A stretch of 11,626 bases of DNA from PCC-9228 sp964477525 (GCA_964477525.1 CAYZHY010000110.1:1-11626); one strand, 5' to 3'. Counted from the stretch's first letter, positions 1-6,010 are shown. The notes: generated by a model not told the origin, from the sequence alone. Numbers and translations are program-made.

Positions 1-317
1 AAGGGGACGGAAACTCTGTTTTCGGATTTTTGCCTTGTCGTAGTAGTTGTAGGGTCATTTCCTATCTATTCCCCGCAAGGGGACGGAAACCTTTATCCCC
101 CGAAGTATAGATCACAAATTTCATGCAGTCATTTCCTATCTATTCCCCGCAAGGGGACGGAAACTACCAAGAACAGCGCGAACAAGTTTGCATGGCAGAG
201 TCATTTCCTATCTATTCCCCGCAAGGGGACGGAAACTTCGAGGGAGTTCTGTAACTCATGTACGTCTAGAAACTCTCCCTGTCATTTCCTATCTATTCCC
301 CGCAAGGGGACGGAAAG
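1..317 (+). CRISPR. CRISPR array, trailer-end portion
   Basis: Four complete 37-bp repeats lie at 54-90, 128-164, 200-236 and 281-317, and the last 14 bases of a fifth at 1-14. The four spacers are 15-53 (39 bp), 91-127 (37 bp), 165-199 (35 bp) and 237-280 (44 bp). The repeat starts GTCATTTCC and ends GGGGACGGAAAC. Its centre, TCCCCGCAAGGGGA, forms a 5-bp stem closed by GCAA, a GNRA tetraloop. Cas6-type processing below such a stem would leave an 8-nt ACGGAAAC tag, comparable to the xxxGAAAC tags of many cyanobacterial repeats. The first three full repeats are identical; the one at 281-317 ends in G instead of C. A degenerate last repeat and the GAAAC end both place the leader off the left edge, with transcription rightward. 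No cas gene is in the window, so the subtype cannot be assigned. Confidence 0.98.
237..280 (+). repeat. Oldest CRISPR spacer, long, with imperfect inverted repeat
   Basis: This last spacer is 44 bp against 35-39 bp for the others. It carries AGGGAGTTCT near its start and AGAAACTCTCCCT at its end, which can pair apart from a 3-nt bulge. The hairpin is seen directly. Whether it reflects a palindromic protospacer or chance is unknown. Confidence 0.5.
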
Positions 318-335
318 TCAACCCCACGTTAAACA

Positions 336-743
336 ATGGAGTATAACCAATCTCACCACAACCTAGAGGATTATCAACAAATCCAAAGAAAAGTTCGTGC
401 CTATCGTGACCAGGGTAAAACCAACATCCCTTTAAATTCTAAAAAAGCTGATTTAGAATGTGAATTAGAAAAGTTGGAACAACAAGAAAACTCTGGCGGC
501 TGTATAAAGTTAATTAGCGGCTGTATAAAGTTAATTATATGGACAATAATGACAATAATATTCTTGTCCTCTTCTGCAGAGTCGGAAATTTCTTTTGAAG
601 AGGCGGTACAGGGAATAATAGGGTTAAATTTGGTAATTGGTTTAATTTCTCCAGGTGCTGCCATAAGGTTTGGTTTGCCCAAAAGTAGAATAGTTATAGT
701 TATTGTTTGTGGTATACTAGGCTTAATAGTCGAGGGGGGATAA
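336..743 (+). CDS. Hypothetical small membrane protein next to the CRISPR array
   Basis: I do not recognise this 135-residue protein. Residues 1-52 are hydrophilic and charged, with a short coiled-coil-like stretch at about 36-52 (ADLECELEKLEQQ). They are followed by roughly three hydrophobic segments at about 62-80, 91-107 and 118-133, so an inner-membrane protein with a cytosolic N-terminal part is likely. Residues 55-68 are a duplication: GCIKLIS then GCIKLII, encoded by a perfect 21-bp tandem repeat. The ATG lies 18 bases after the last CRISPR repeat and has no clear Shine-Dalgarno sequence; the upstream TCAACCCCACGTTAAACA gives no independent promoter I can name, so read-through from the array is possible. 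The gene is visibly AT-richer than its neighbours, which fits acquired DNA. It could be a chance ORF, but its length, hydrophobic pattern and in-frame repeat argue for a real gene. Confidence 0.6.
   Translation: MEYNQSHHNLEDYQQIQRKVRAYRDQGKTNIPLNSKKADLECELEKLEQQENSGGCIKLISGCIKLIIWTIMTIIFLSSSAESEISFEEAVQGIIGLNLVIGLISPGAAIRFGLPKSRIVIVIVCGILGLIVEGG
496..537 (+). repeat. Perfect 21-bp tandem duplication inside the membrane-protein gene
   Basis: Copies 496-516 and 517-537 are identical (GCGGCTGTATAAAGTTAATT plus A). The unit is a multiple of three, so it adds seven residues (GCIKLI-S/I) without breaking the frame. It sits at the start of the first hydrophobic segment and adds a second cysteine there. 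Zero mismatches suggest a recent event. Confidence 0.95.
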
Positions 744-1258
744 TGCTGACATAAATGCTCAAGCAAGTTTAGCCTGGCGGTAGTGATGACAAGCAAAAAC
801 TAGATATGATGGATGGCAGCTGTCGCAATATGATAACCTACATTCCGCAGGTTAGATAGACTGGTAACGAAATTACTAGGTTTTAGCCTCTTATACCAAA
901 TCCATACTGCGAATACTCGAAAGATTTCCTAGTCTAAGACCTGCAGTCTTCATTCCCCCTCTTCCCCCTATATCTAAAATGTGGTTTGTACACCTCGGAT
1001 TTGGTATTAGCACGATTCCGGTAACGTTTATTAGAATAGTTGCGATCGCGCAAGCGGATTCCATCTATTCACCAAGGAATTTTTGCTAGACAAAACGCTC
1101 GTACTGCTTTTAATTAGAAATGGTTTCCTGGAATAAACTGAGACCCATTTCCAATTCGGTTTTTGCATGTACGAAACCAAGCGATCGCAACAGCAAAGAT
1201 TGCTGCCGCCGAAAATTTTGCTAAACTCTTAAGGAAATCAGCCGCAAGGGGAAAACAC
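744..1258. other. Intergenic region, 515 bp, no gene seen
   Basis: No convincing coding region. It holds a small stem-loop at 834-854 (TAACCT and AGGTTA around a 9-nt loop), the MITE-like element described separately, HIP1 palindromes near 1043 and 1181, and the presumed promoter of the amidotransferase. An in-frame ATG at 1163 opens a 32-residue extension of the next gene, but that stretch looks like upstream sequence and has no ribosome binding site. Confidence 0.7.
890..1010. repeat. MITE-like element with 11-bp inverted ends
   Basis: ATACCAAATCC at 893-903 is perfectly inverted as GGATTTGGTAT at 997-1007, enclosing about 93 bp with no ORF. The right part (971-1009, read on the minus strand) recurs at 5797-5835 with 33 of 39 positions identical by my count, and in both places a purine-rich GA tract follows. 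Short non-coding elements with near-identical inverted ends and dispersed copies are typical of MITEs. No transposase is present and I could not define target-site duplications, so the class is inferred. Confidence 0.55.
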
Positions 1259-1993
1259 ATGTCAAAAAACGCCATTGCCATCAGACACGTTCCTTTTGAG
1301 GATCTGGGAACCCTATCCGCAACTCTTCACCAATGGAACTACCAAGTAACCTATCTAGAAGCTGGATTGGATAGACTTGACACCCTCGATCCGCTGGCAC
1401 CAGATATACTGGTGGTTTTGGGTGGTCCCATCGGTGCCTACGATACCGAAGATTATCCCTTTTTAAACCAGGAAAAACAACTGTTGGCTAGTCGCCTGCA
1501 AGCCGATTTACCGACATTGGGCATTTGTTTGGGCGCTCAGGTTATGGCAAGTGCGCTAAACGCTAGGGTGTATCCTTCCACCCCCGAAATTGGTTGGTCG
1601 CCCATTGAACTAAGTGAAACAGGCAGGCAGTCTCTGCTACGTCATTTGGCACCAGAACGCACATCTGTCTTGCACTGGCATGGAGATACTTTTGATTTAC
1701 CCAATGGTGCTACCCATCTCGCCTCTACTCCCGTTTGCCAAAACCAAGCTTTCTCGTGGGGCAACTACGGGTTGGCGTTGCAGTTTCATCCAGAAGTAAC
1801 CGCTGCTAATTTAGAACGTTGGTTTATCGGTCACGCCCGTCAGATTGGTACTTCCCCCGACCTAAGCGTTGCTGGGTTGCGTCAAGATACCGCTCGCTAC
1901 GCCCCCGCTTTGGAAGCACAAGCGCCTCACCTCTGGCAGGCATGGCTGGAAGCAGTAGAACACAAACAAGTTTCTGCCAAATCATCCGTGTAG
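1259..1993 (+). CDS. Class I glutamine amidotransferase
   Basis: This 244-residue protein is a stand-alone class I (triad) glutamine amidotransferase domain related to the GMP synthase amidotransferase subunit, a family that hydrolyses glutamine and passes ammonia to an acceptor. The nucleophile elbow is GICLGAQ with Cys90, the oxyanion-side motif is VLGGPIGAYD (53-62), and the His-Glu pair is in LQFHPEV (His177, Glu179). The HWHGDTFDLP motif (139-148) is shared by the YfeJ-like branch of unknown acceptor. Residues 200-244 form a helical tail outside the core. I chose the ATG at 1259 because AAGGGG sits 7 bases upstream and the family homology starts there; an upstream in-frame ATG at 1163 would add 32 unrelated residues. 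It stands alone, so neighbours give no clue to the acceptor. Family is firm; substrate is unknown. Confidence 0.93.
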   Translation: MSKNAIAIRHVPFEDLGTLSATLHQWNYQVTYLEAGLDRLDTLDPLAPDILVVLGGPIGAYDTEDYPFLNQEKQLLASRLQADLPTLGICLGAQVMASALNARVYPSTPEIGWSPIELSETGRQSLLRHLAPERTSVLHWHGDTFDLPNGATHLASTPVCQNQAFSWGNYGLALQFHPEVTAANLERWFIGHARQIGTSPDLSVAGLRQDTARYAPALEAQAPHLWQAWLEAVEHKQVSAKSSV

Positions 1994-2027
1994 TTTAGCG
2001 ATCGCGATTTTTTCCCAGTTTTCTACA

Positions 2028-2075
2028 CCCAAGCTCGGTACGCTCCCAAGCTCCCAAGCCCCCACGCTCCCATGC
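2028..2075. repeat. Short tandem octamer repeats between convergent genes
   Basis: The stretch is built of eight-base units such as CTCCCAAG, CTCCCAAG, CCCCCACG, CTCCCATG. Its first 21 bases (2028-2048) match 7142-7162 with two mismatches by my count. Both tracts lie between the stop codons of converging genes. It resembles the short tandemly repeated sequences common in filamentous cyanobacteria, and may act in transcript ends or simply be tolerated there. Confidence 0.75.
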
Positions 2076-2077
2076 TA

Positions 2078-2368
2078 TCAAATCCAATCCTCCTGGTTTT
2101 CTCGATTGCGACGGTTGTAAACTGGAGAAGACCAATGGATTTCGCGGGTTTTAGCAAACAACTCGTCTTCGCTGAGCTGCCAGTTTTGCAATAATCTATC
2201 CAATTCCTTTTGGATTTCCTCTGCTCCGGGAAATCCCTTATATCGAATTCGCAAACGGGCGGCTTCTGCTAAATTATAGGAATTGGGTTCGCTGTCGAGA
2301 AGAGAATCCACGATCGCGCGATCGTTTTTTTCTTGGGGATGTTGTACGTTCGGTTGTTCCTGAGCCAT
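2078..2368 (-). CDS. DUF3288-like cyanobacterial protein
   Basis: The 96-residue product is soluble, with no signal peptide or membrane segment. The core HPQEKNDRAIVDSLLDSEP (10-28) followed by NLAEAARLRIRYKGFPGAEEIQKEL (32-56) matches my memory of the DUF3288 family, conserved across cyanobacteria with no established function. The C-terminal third is charged and ends in a polar tail (YNRRNRENQEDWI) that I do not recall as conserved. There is no strong Shine-Dalgarno before the ATG. It is 61 bases downstream of the stop of the GH10-like gene on the same strand, so the two may be co-transcribed, but a TAGAAT-like -10 box in the gap (RC of about 2406-2412) could give it its own promoter. Coding status is firm; the family name is from memory. 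Confidence 0.85.
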   Translation of the reverse strand: MAQEQPNVQHPQEKNDRAIVDSLLDSEPNSYNLAEAARLRIRYKGFPGAEEIQKELDRLLQNWQLSEDELFAKTREIHWSSPVYNRRNRENQEDWI

Positions 2369-2429
2369 GAGCGTACGGGACTCTATTATTGCTCGCTAAC
2401 CTCCTATTCTATCAAAAATTGTCTAAAAA

Positions 2430-4004
2430 TTATTGCAAGCCACAAAATTTTCGTTCTCGGTCGTGTTCCGGTTGCTGCCAGGAGTAAGCAAAATGACTGA
2501 TGCTGTCGATATTGGGGGCAGCTTCGTGAATGGCTGCCATTTGGTCTTCCAAAGCCGGGCGATTGTTGGTAACTTGCCCCCAATCTCCTGCCAAAGCTGG
2601 GATAATTTGAGTGTCTTCAGAAGCAAATTCCCGAACCCGTTGTAACTTGTCTACAATACAATCCGTTTGGCCACATTTCGCATAAAGCATGGGATGCCAT
2701 TGCACAGAATCAGAAAATCGGTCCCAAGCTTGCAAGCGAGAATCATATCCCGACTCGCCTACCTGGCGATTGCCACCCGGGAAAAACACCGCTCCTACAG
2801 GAATATCTTGCTGTTGAATGGGTGCGATCGCTTGTCTGAAAAAATCCAAAACCCCTTGAACGGCATGGGCAACGCTCAAATACCAAAGTTGCTGTTGCAA
2901 CAAATTTTGACGTTCCGATAAATTCATATCTGCTTTTTTTCCTTCAGCTGGCGGCTTGCGACCTTGCCACATGGGGGATTCTTCATCGGGATACATTTTC
3001 GCCAAAGCTTTTAAATCGCTAACAGTAATATATCCTTTATCAAGAAATCTTTGAATCAGTTCTTTCCCTTTTTGATTGTGGGCGCGTTCGTACAATGCCT
3101 TGCGGGAAGCTTCCCCGTAAATCCATAACTTGGATACATTGCTAACCACAGAATCTTCTCCACTCCCACGTTTGTAACGCAAATAATCCAACAAAACGCC
3201 ATCGGGTTGGCGCTGTAAAATCGCATCCACCATTTCAGCATAATCCTGCTTTGCCAACGAGTGGTAGGGGTCGATAAACACTTCGCTGTGGTTGCCGGTC
3301 CCCATTTGGGCATGCATGCCTGTATCTCCCGTTATCTGCAACGTCGTCTGATTTTCACCGTTGCGCGCCAACACGTCACGGCGTTCGGGAAGTTGGGCGT
3401 AGGAGTAGCCAAAATTCATGGTAAACATCCAGGCATACACATCCAGACCCCGTTGGCGACCTTTTTCGATCGCAGATGCCAGCAAATCGGTATTTTGGTG
3501 CTTGGTTTTGGGAACTACGGATGGCCAGGGTGTGGGATTGTCATCTGGCGGCAGCAAAACCCGCCCATCGTAAAAAACTTCCAGATAAACTTTATTGTAG
3601 CCTTTGTTGACAATGCGATCGAGAACTTCCTCTAAAGATCCCGACTGCAAATCGCAAGGATACAAGCGCAACCAAATTGCTTGATTTTGCAACCAATGTT
3701 GTTGGCGGCATTGTTGGAGTTGTTGGGCGTGTTGGCGAATCAGATTTTGGTATGCTTGTTTTGCTGCTTGCTTGGCAGCTTCCGAACTGGAATCGGAAAA
3801 GGCAGTTTGGCGTTGGCGATTTTTTTGGGCGATCGCATCGCTAGATAAACGACAGTAGGCATCGGTGGTTGCCAATACCGGCATACTCGTTAAGAAAATT
3901 TCCCCTATGGGAACCCCTAAAACCAATATTGCCAACGTTTGTAAGTAGCTACCCAAATACCGCAATAGCCAAGCAGAAACATTTCGACACTGCAATTTAG
4001 CCAC
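2430..4004 (-). CDS. Secreted family-10-like glycosyl hydrolase (GHL10 type)
   Basis: The 524-residue protein has a hydrophobic stretch at about 17-45 ending VLATT, which could be a signal peptide cleaved near residue 45 or an uncleaved anchor. A Gln/Ala-rich helical region follows (58-105). From about 107 it reads as a TIM-barrel of the GHL10 (DUF187) group: AIWLRLYPC (109-117), YLEVFYDGRVLLP (140-152), DVYAWMFTMNFGY (188-200), EVFIDPYHSLAKQDYAEMVDAIL (241-263) and DGVLLDYLRY (268-277). The last matches the typical DG-V-DY-RY strand of these proteins. Substrate is not established for the cyanobacterial members; cell-envelope or extracellular polysaccharide is a reasonable inference. An insertion at about 310-365, rich in Lys and polar residues, interrupts the barrel. 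It starts at the ATG at 4004; GGAG lies a little upstream, and the alternatives downstream would cut the leader. Confidence 0.85.
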   Translation of the reverse strand: MAKLQCRNVSAWLLRYLGSYLQTLAILVLGVPIGEIFLTSMPVLATTDAYCRLSSDAIAQKNRQRQTAFSDSSSEAAKQAAKQAYQNLIRQHAQQLQQCRQQHWLQNQAIWLRLYPCDLQSGSLEEVLDRIVNKGYNKVYLEVFYDGRVLLPPDDNPTPWPSVVPKTKHQNTDLLASAIEKGRQRGLDVYAWMFTMNFGYSYAQLPERRDVLARNGENQTTLQITGDTGMHAQMGTGNHSEVFIDPYHSLAKQDYAEMVDAILQRQPDGVLLDYLRYKRGSGEDSVVSNVSKLWIYGEASRKALYERAHNQKGKELIQRFLDKGYITVSDLKALAKMYPDEESPMWQGRKPPAEGKKADMNLSERQNLLQQQLWYLSVAHAVQGVLDFFRQAIAPIQQQDIPVGAVFFPGGNRQVGESGYDSRLQAWDRFSDSVQWHPMLYAKCGQTDCIVDKLQRVREFASEDTQIIPALAGDWGQVTNNRPALEDQMAAIHEAAPNIDSISHFAYSWQQPEHDRERKFCGLQ

Positions 4005-4185
4005 TCCTAAAAAAAATCCTATTCGCTAACCAAACCAATTCTTTAATATCGGAAGATCGAACTCTTTCGACGTAAACGATTTTTTGAGGTAGACAAGAAC
4101 CTCCGTTGTTCCCATACAGGGGTTTAAAAATTTTTAGCAATACACCATTTATGTTTGATTTGAAATATCAATAGCGTTTTCCTGG

Positions 4186-4247
4186 AACTCGCGAACATGT
4201 ACCACACAGAACAAACAACGGTTCGCCCCTATATGGATGTTCGAGTT
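4186..4247. repeat. Imperfect inverted repeat with CGGTTCGCCCC core
   Basis: AACTCGCGAACAT (4186-4198) pairs with ATGTTCGAGTT (4237-4247) except for a 2-nt bulge. Between them is ACAAACAACGGTTCGC (4211-4226), which recurs with one base missing at 8355-8369. The GTTCGCCCC piece resembles the GGGGCGAA... palindromes widespread in cyanobacterial spacers. Seen directly; function unknown. Confidence 0.55.
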
Positions 4248-4304
4248 GGTTTTGAAATTGCGATCGGTTCAGACAGACGGTGGAATTCCTTTATATGTTG
4301 CCAG

Positions 4305-4338
4305 AAAAAACCGGGTTCGTCCGACAAACCCGGTTTCT
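4305..4338 (-). terminator. Intrinsic terminator of psb27
   Basis: AAACCGGGTT (4308-4317) and AACCCGGTTT (4327-4336) form a perfect 10-bp stem with a 9-nt loop. On the minus strand the stem is followed by a run of six T (complement of 4305-4310), the layout of a Rho-independent terminator about 57 bases after the psb27 stop codon. The CCGGGTT palindrome is also a dispersed intergenic repeat in many cyanobacteria, so a repeat appears to serve as the terminator. Confidence 0.85.
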
Positions 4339-4394
4339 ACTTCCATTTAAAAATACTTGGTGTTGGGTAGCCAATCGGGAAAAGCGATCTCAGG

Positions 4395-4799
4395 TCAACT
4401 TCCCCGTTTCAAAGCCGCCTCCACTTGATTTAACTCGTACTCGACCCGTTTTTTCACTTTGGGAGGTAACGGGCGATTGGTATATTTTTTGTAATGTGCT
4501 GCCAAGGCATTCAAAGCCGTACGCATAGTGGTAAAAGAGGGAAGGCTGGAAACCGAATCATCCCGACGATACATAGAAGCAAATTCGTTAATTTTTTCTC
4601 GGGCTTCAGCTTGTGCTTCCCGCTTTTCGGGCGCATCTTGTGGTAGTTCTATCGTATATCGTAAAGTTTCTACCAAATCTAAGGTGTCTTGTTTGTAGTT
4701 ACCGGTCAGGTTGCTACTACCACCTACATTAGAACAGCCGACCAAACCAATGACAGCTACTAGCAGGAGGGCTAGCAATCGAGGCAGATAGTGTCTCAT
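4395..4799 (-). CDS. psb27: Photosystem II assembly lipoprotein Psb27
   Basis: Psb27 is a lumenal lipoprotein that binds CP43 in photosystem II intermediates lacking the manganese cluster. It keeps the extrinsic subunits from binding too early and works in assembly and repair. The 134-residue product has a basic, hydrophobic leader and the lipobox LVGC, so Cys22 should be acylated. The mature part shows the family signatures LTGNYKQDTLDLVETLR (31-47), IELPQDAPEKREAQAEAR (50-67), the F-T-TMRTALNALAAHY region (89-103) and NRPLPPKVKKR (108-118), matching the four-helix bundle of known Psb27. Length is normal. It is divergent from the small gene at 5013 and shares a 213-bp upstream region with it. 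The start at 4799 gives the complete leader, although no strong Shine-Dalgarno sequence is within 12 bases. The family call is firm. Confidence 0.96.
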   Translation of the reverse strand: MRHYLPRLLALLLVAVIGLVGCSNVGGSSNLTGNYKQDTLDLVETLRYTIELPQDAPEKREAQAEAREKINEFASMYRRDDSVSSLPSFTTMRTALNALAAHYKKYTNRPLPPKVKKRVEYELNQVEAALKRGS

Positions 4800-5012
4800 A
4801 ACTTACAGAAAACCTAAACTAACCTCCGATCCTATCTTGAATTGGGTTCTAGTTAATATCTTGCCGTTTGGACAAACCAGAGTAAAAGTGCGCCGCCTCC
4901 AAAATCCCCGTTAAACGCGAAATTCCAACGATTTGTAGGTGTTGGTTTTTGGAATGTCGGGAAAATATTACACTGAAAGGTAAATCTCTCCATTAATTAA
5001 GGGGTGACATCT
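4800..5012. promoter_or_regulatory. Divergent promoter region of psb27 and a small exported-peptide gene
   Basis: All promoter elements of both genes must lie in these 213 bases unless they are transcribed from further away. A TATTACACT stretch near 4968-4976 is a possible -10 region for the rightward gene. I see no clear operator palindrome. The arrangement makes shared control plausible but does not show it. Confidence 0.4.
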
Positions 5013-5207
5013 ATGAAAACTTGGCTGCAAGCAAAATCTTTAGTTTTGGCGATCGCAGTGGGAACCAGTACCGCGATCGCCATAATAGGGGGACTTGGAG
5101 TTTTTCCAACCAATGTCGCAAGTGTTAACAATAGCAACGAAGAAGAACCCACCGGTTCGCCACCCCCTGGAAGCGGCATTCAGCGAGATTTTCAACAACC
5201 TAGCTAG
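5013..5207 (+). CDS. Small exported or membrane-anchored peptide, unrecognised
   Basis: The product is 64 residues from the ATG at 5013. That start has AAGGGG 8 bases upstream; the GTG at 5004 overlaps this Shine-Dalgarno and is unlikely. Residues 1-9 are basic/polar (MKTWLQAKS), about 10-31 are hydrophobic (LVLAIAVGTSTAIAIIGGLGVF), and the rest is a short polar, Pro/Gly/Glu-rich tail (EEEPTGSPPPGSG) with no cysteine. This could be a single-span membrane peptide or a secreted one cleaved near the end of the hydrophobic part. Two HIP1 palindromes (5049-5056 and 5073-5080) encode AIA in the hydrophobic stretch. It lies between psb27 and hli, both linked to photosystem II, which hints at a thylakoid role but is only context. 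I know no family for it. Confidence 0.65.
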   Translation: MKTWLQAKSLVLAIAVGTSTAIAIIGGLGVFPTNVASVNNSNEEEPTGSPPPGSGIQRDFQQPS

Positions 5208-5307
5208 AAATTGGCTCTTGACTAGCTATTGCTCGATCTTATGAGTTGGTTTATAAATCTTCATCAAGATTAACCAGCTGCAAAGAAAAAACTCTTCCCA
5301 TAGAAAC

Positions 5308-5328
5308 GCCCAGTTCCTCGAACTGGGC
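5308..5328. repeat. Stem-loop GCCCAGTT-N5-AACTGGGC
   Basis: A perfect 8-bp stem with a 5-nt loop lies about 100 bases after the small peptide gene. There is no T-run after it on either strand, so it is at best a weak terminator or an RNA-stabilising hairpin. Confidence 0.6.
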
Positions 5329-5379
5329 TAAACCAGATATCTGCCCGTATCTTTCCTGAAATTAGGGATCGAACGGAAA

Positions 5380-5424
5380 GTGCCCCAAGTCGCCACACTG
5401 GCAAACAGTCCTGGCATGGGGCAC
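5380..5424 (+). ncRNA. Candidate structured RNA element upstream of hli
   Basis: GTGCCCCA (5380-5387) pairs perfectly with TGGGGCAC (5417-5424). The 29-nt interior holds a second stem, GCCA-CAC-TGGC (5392-5402), and an alternative one pairing ACTG (5397-5400) with CAGT (5406-5409), so two interior folds compete. There is no U-tract, so it does not look like a terminator. It lies 87 bases before the hli start codon and may be part of its 5' leader or an independent small RNA. I match it to no known RNA family. Confidence 0.4.
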
Positions 5425-5510
5425 TGAGAATTTTGTAACAAAACATTGCATTTTTAAAAAAGTTAAGTTAATTTATTTAACAGATGGGTTGACTTAAGGA
5501 GTGTTTTCAT

Positions 5511-5660
5511 ATGACCGAACAACAAGAAACCAACAAAATTGGCTTCACCGCATTTGCAGAAACTTGGAACGGCCGTCTAGCCATGCTAGGTTTCATCATC
5601 GGTATAGCCACAGAATATCTAACCGGACAAGGTATCCTCTCTCAAATCGGCTTGATGTAA
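5511..5660 (+). CDS. hli: High-light-inducible protein (one-helix Hlip/Scp)
   Basis: The 49-residue product is a single-helix member of the light-harvesting-like family. These thylakoid proteins bind chlorophyll and carotenoid as dimers, protect photosystem II assembly intermediates and quench excess energy. It reads MTEQQETNKIGFTAFAETWN then GRLAMLGFIIGIATEYLTGQ with a short IL-QIGL end. The pigment-binding signature ExxNGRxAMxG is complete (Glu17, Asn20, Gly21, Arg22, Ala24, Met25, Gly27), followed by the expected helix to about residue 38. Length is normal for the short cyanobacterial Hlips. AAGGAG at 5496-5501, 9 bases before the ATG, supports the start. It is monocistronic, between a structured leader and a strong terminator. 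I cannot tell which paralogue (A-D) it is. Confidence 0.95.
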   Translation: MTEQQETNKIGFTAFAETWNGRLAMLGFIIGIATEYLTGQGILSQIGLM

Positions 5661-5719
5661 TTGCTAAAAGCAACCTACTGTCAAAACCTTGTTGCCACCA
5701 ATTTAATATAAATTCATAG

Positions 5720-5746
5720 AATCTGGGGAAGCTTCCCCAGATTTTT
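5720..5746 (+). terminator. Intrinsic terminator of hli
   Basis: AATCTGGGGAAG at 5720-5731 continues into its exact reverse complement, CTTCCCCAGATT (5732-5743), a perfect 24-bp palindrome. TTTTT (5742-5746) and an AT-rich stretch follow. It lies 59 bases after the hli stop codon. The hairpin would close with a small central loop around AAGCTT. It may also work in reverse, because the minus strand has AT-rich sequence beyond the stem. Confidence 0.9.
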
Positions 5747-5796
5747 ATTATTGGGAACGTACCGAGAAGGGAATAAGGAGCTACCGAGCTTAGGGA

Positions 5797-5866
5797 TAAT
5801 CCCAAATCCAATGCGTACAAATCACATTTTACATAGAGGAGAGGAAAGAGGGAGAAGAGGGGGAAG
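5797..5866 (+). repeat. Second copy of dispersed CCAAATCC element
   Basis: TAATCCCAAATCC at 5797-5809 and the next 26 bases match the minus strand of 971-1009 at 33 of 39 positions by my count, including a shared CACATTTTA block. In both copies a GA-rich tract follows (here GAGGAGAGGAAAGAGGGAG and on). I found no inverted partner end close by, so this copy may be truncated. Confidence 0.7.
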
Positions 5867-5976
5867 GAGGACTACAAGAAGTTCTGAAGTGGGAATATTT
5901 TTCAGGGTTTGCAGTGCGGATGACCTATAAAAACAGGCGTAACAAGATACAATGCGGTTGTAGACGATCGCCGATC

Positions 5977-6010
5977 TTCGGTCTCTTTTGGTCTCTTCCC
6001 AAGGACCGAA
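5977..6010 (+). repeat. Nested hairpin in the nucleotidase leader
   Basis: TTCGGTC (5977-5983) pairs with GACCGAA (6004-6010), with an inner TTGG/CCAA stem (5988-5991 and 5999-6002). Its 3' end abuts the next hairpin at 6009. There is no U-tract. It may be part of a structured 5' leader or a remnant of a repeat. Confidence 0.5.

Larger units (their letters stand above)
4005..4394. other. Intergenic region, 390 bp, no gene seen
   Basis: It lies upstream of the GH10-like gene and downstream of psb27 (both minus strand). It contains the psb27 terminator (4305-4338) and an imperfect inverted repeat at 4186-4247. No ORF here has a start signal or recognisable protein content; the plus-strand frame at 4280-4528 is open only because it runs across the terminator and into the antisense of psb27. 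Confidence 0.7.
5208..5510. other. Intergenic region upstream of hli, 303 bp, rich in stem-loops
   Basis: No ORF of note. It contains hairpins at 5308-5328 and 5380-5424 (listed separately), a short mirror of TTTTGT and ACAAAA at 5431-5443, and GTTAA/TTAAC at 5467-5481 inside an AT-rich stretch before the hli start. The AT-rich part is a reasonable promoter zone. AAGGAG at 5496-5501 is the hli Shine-Dalgarno. Confidence 0.7.

Noticed and set aside
401..796. Minus-strand open frame of 131 codons opposite the CRISPR-adjacent gene
   Set aside because: It is the antisense of the 336-743 gene, has no ribosome binding site, and its protein shows no domain or membrane pattern of its own.
1163..1258. 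32-residue N-terminal extension of the amidotransferase
   Set aside because: No Shine-Dalgarno precedes the ATG at 1163, the extension contains a HIP1 repeat and low-complexity Ala/Lys content, and the ATG at 1259 has a good ribosome binding site at the family's usual start.
5004..5012. GTG start at 5004 for the small exported peptide
   Set aside because: The GTG overlaps the AAGGGG that serves the ATG at 5013, so it lacks its own ribosome binding site.
5431..5446. HLR1 (RpaB) site before hli
   Set aside because: The minus strand has one GTTACAAA that matches the half-site, but no second half-site at the required 2-nt spacing.
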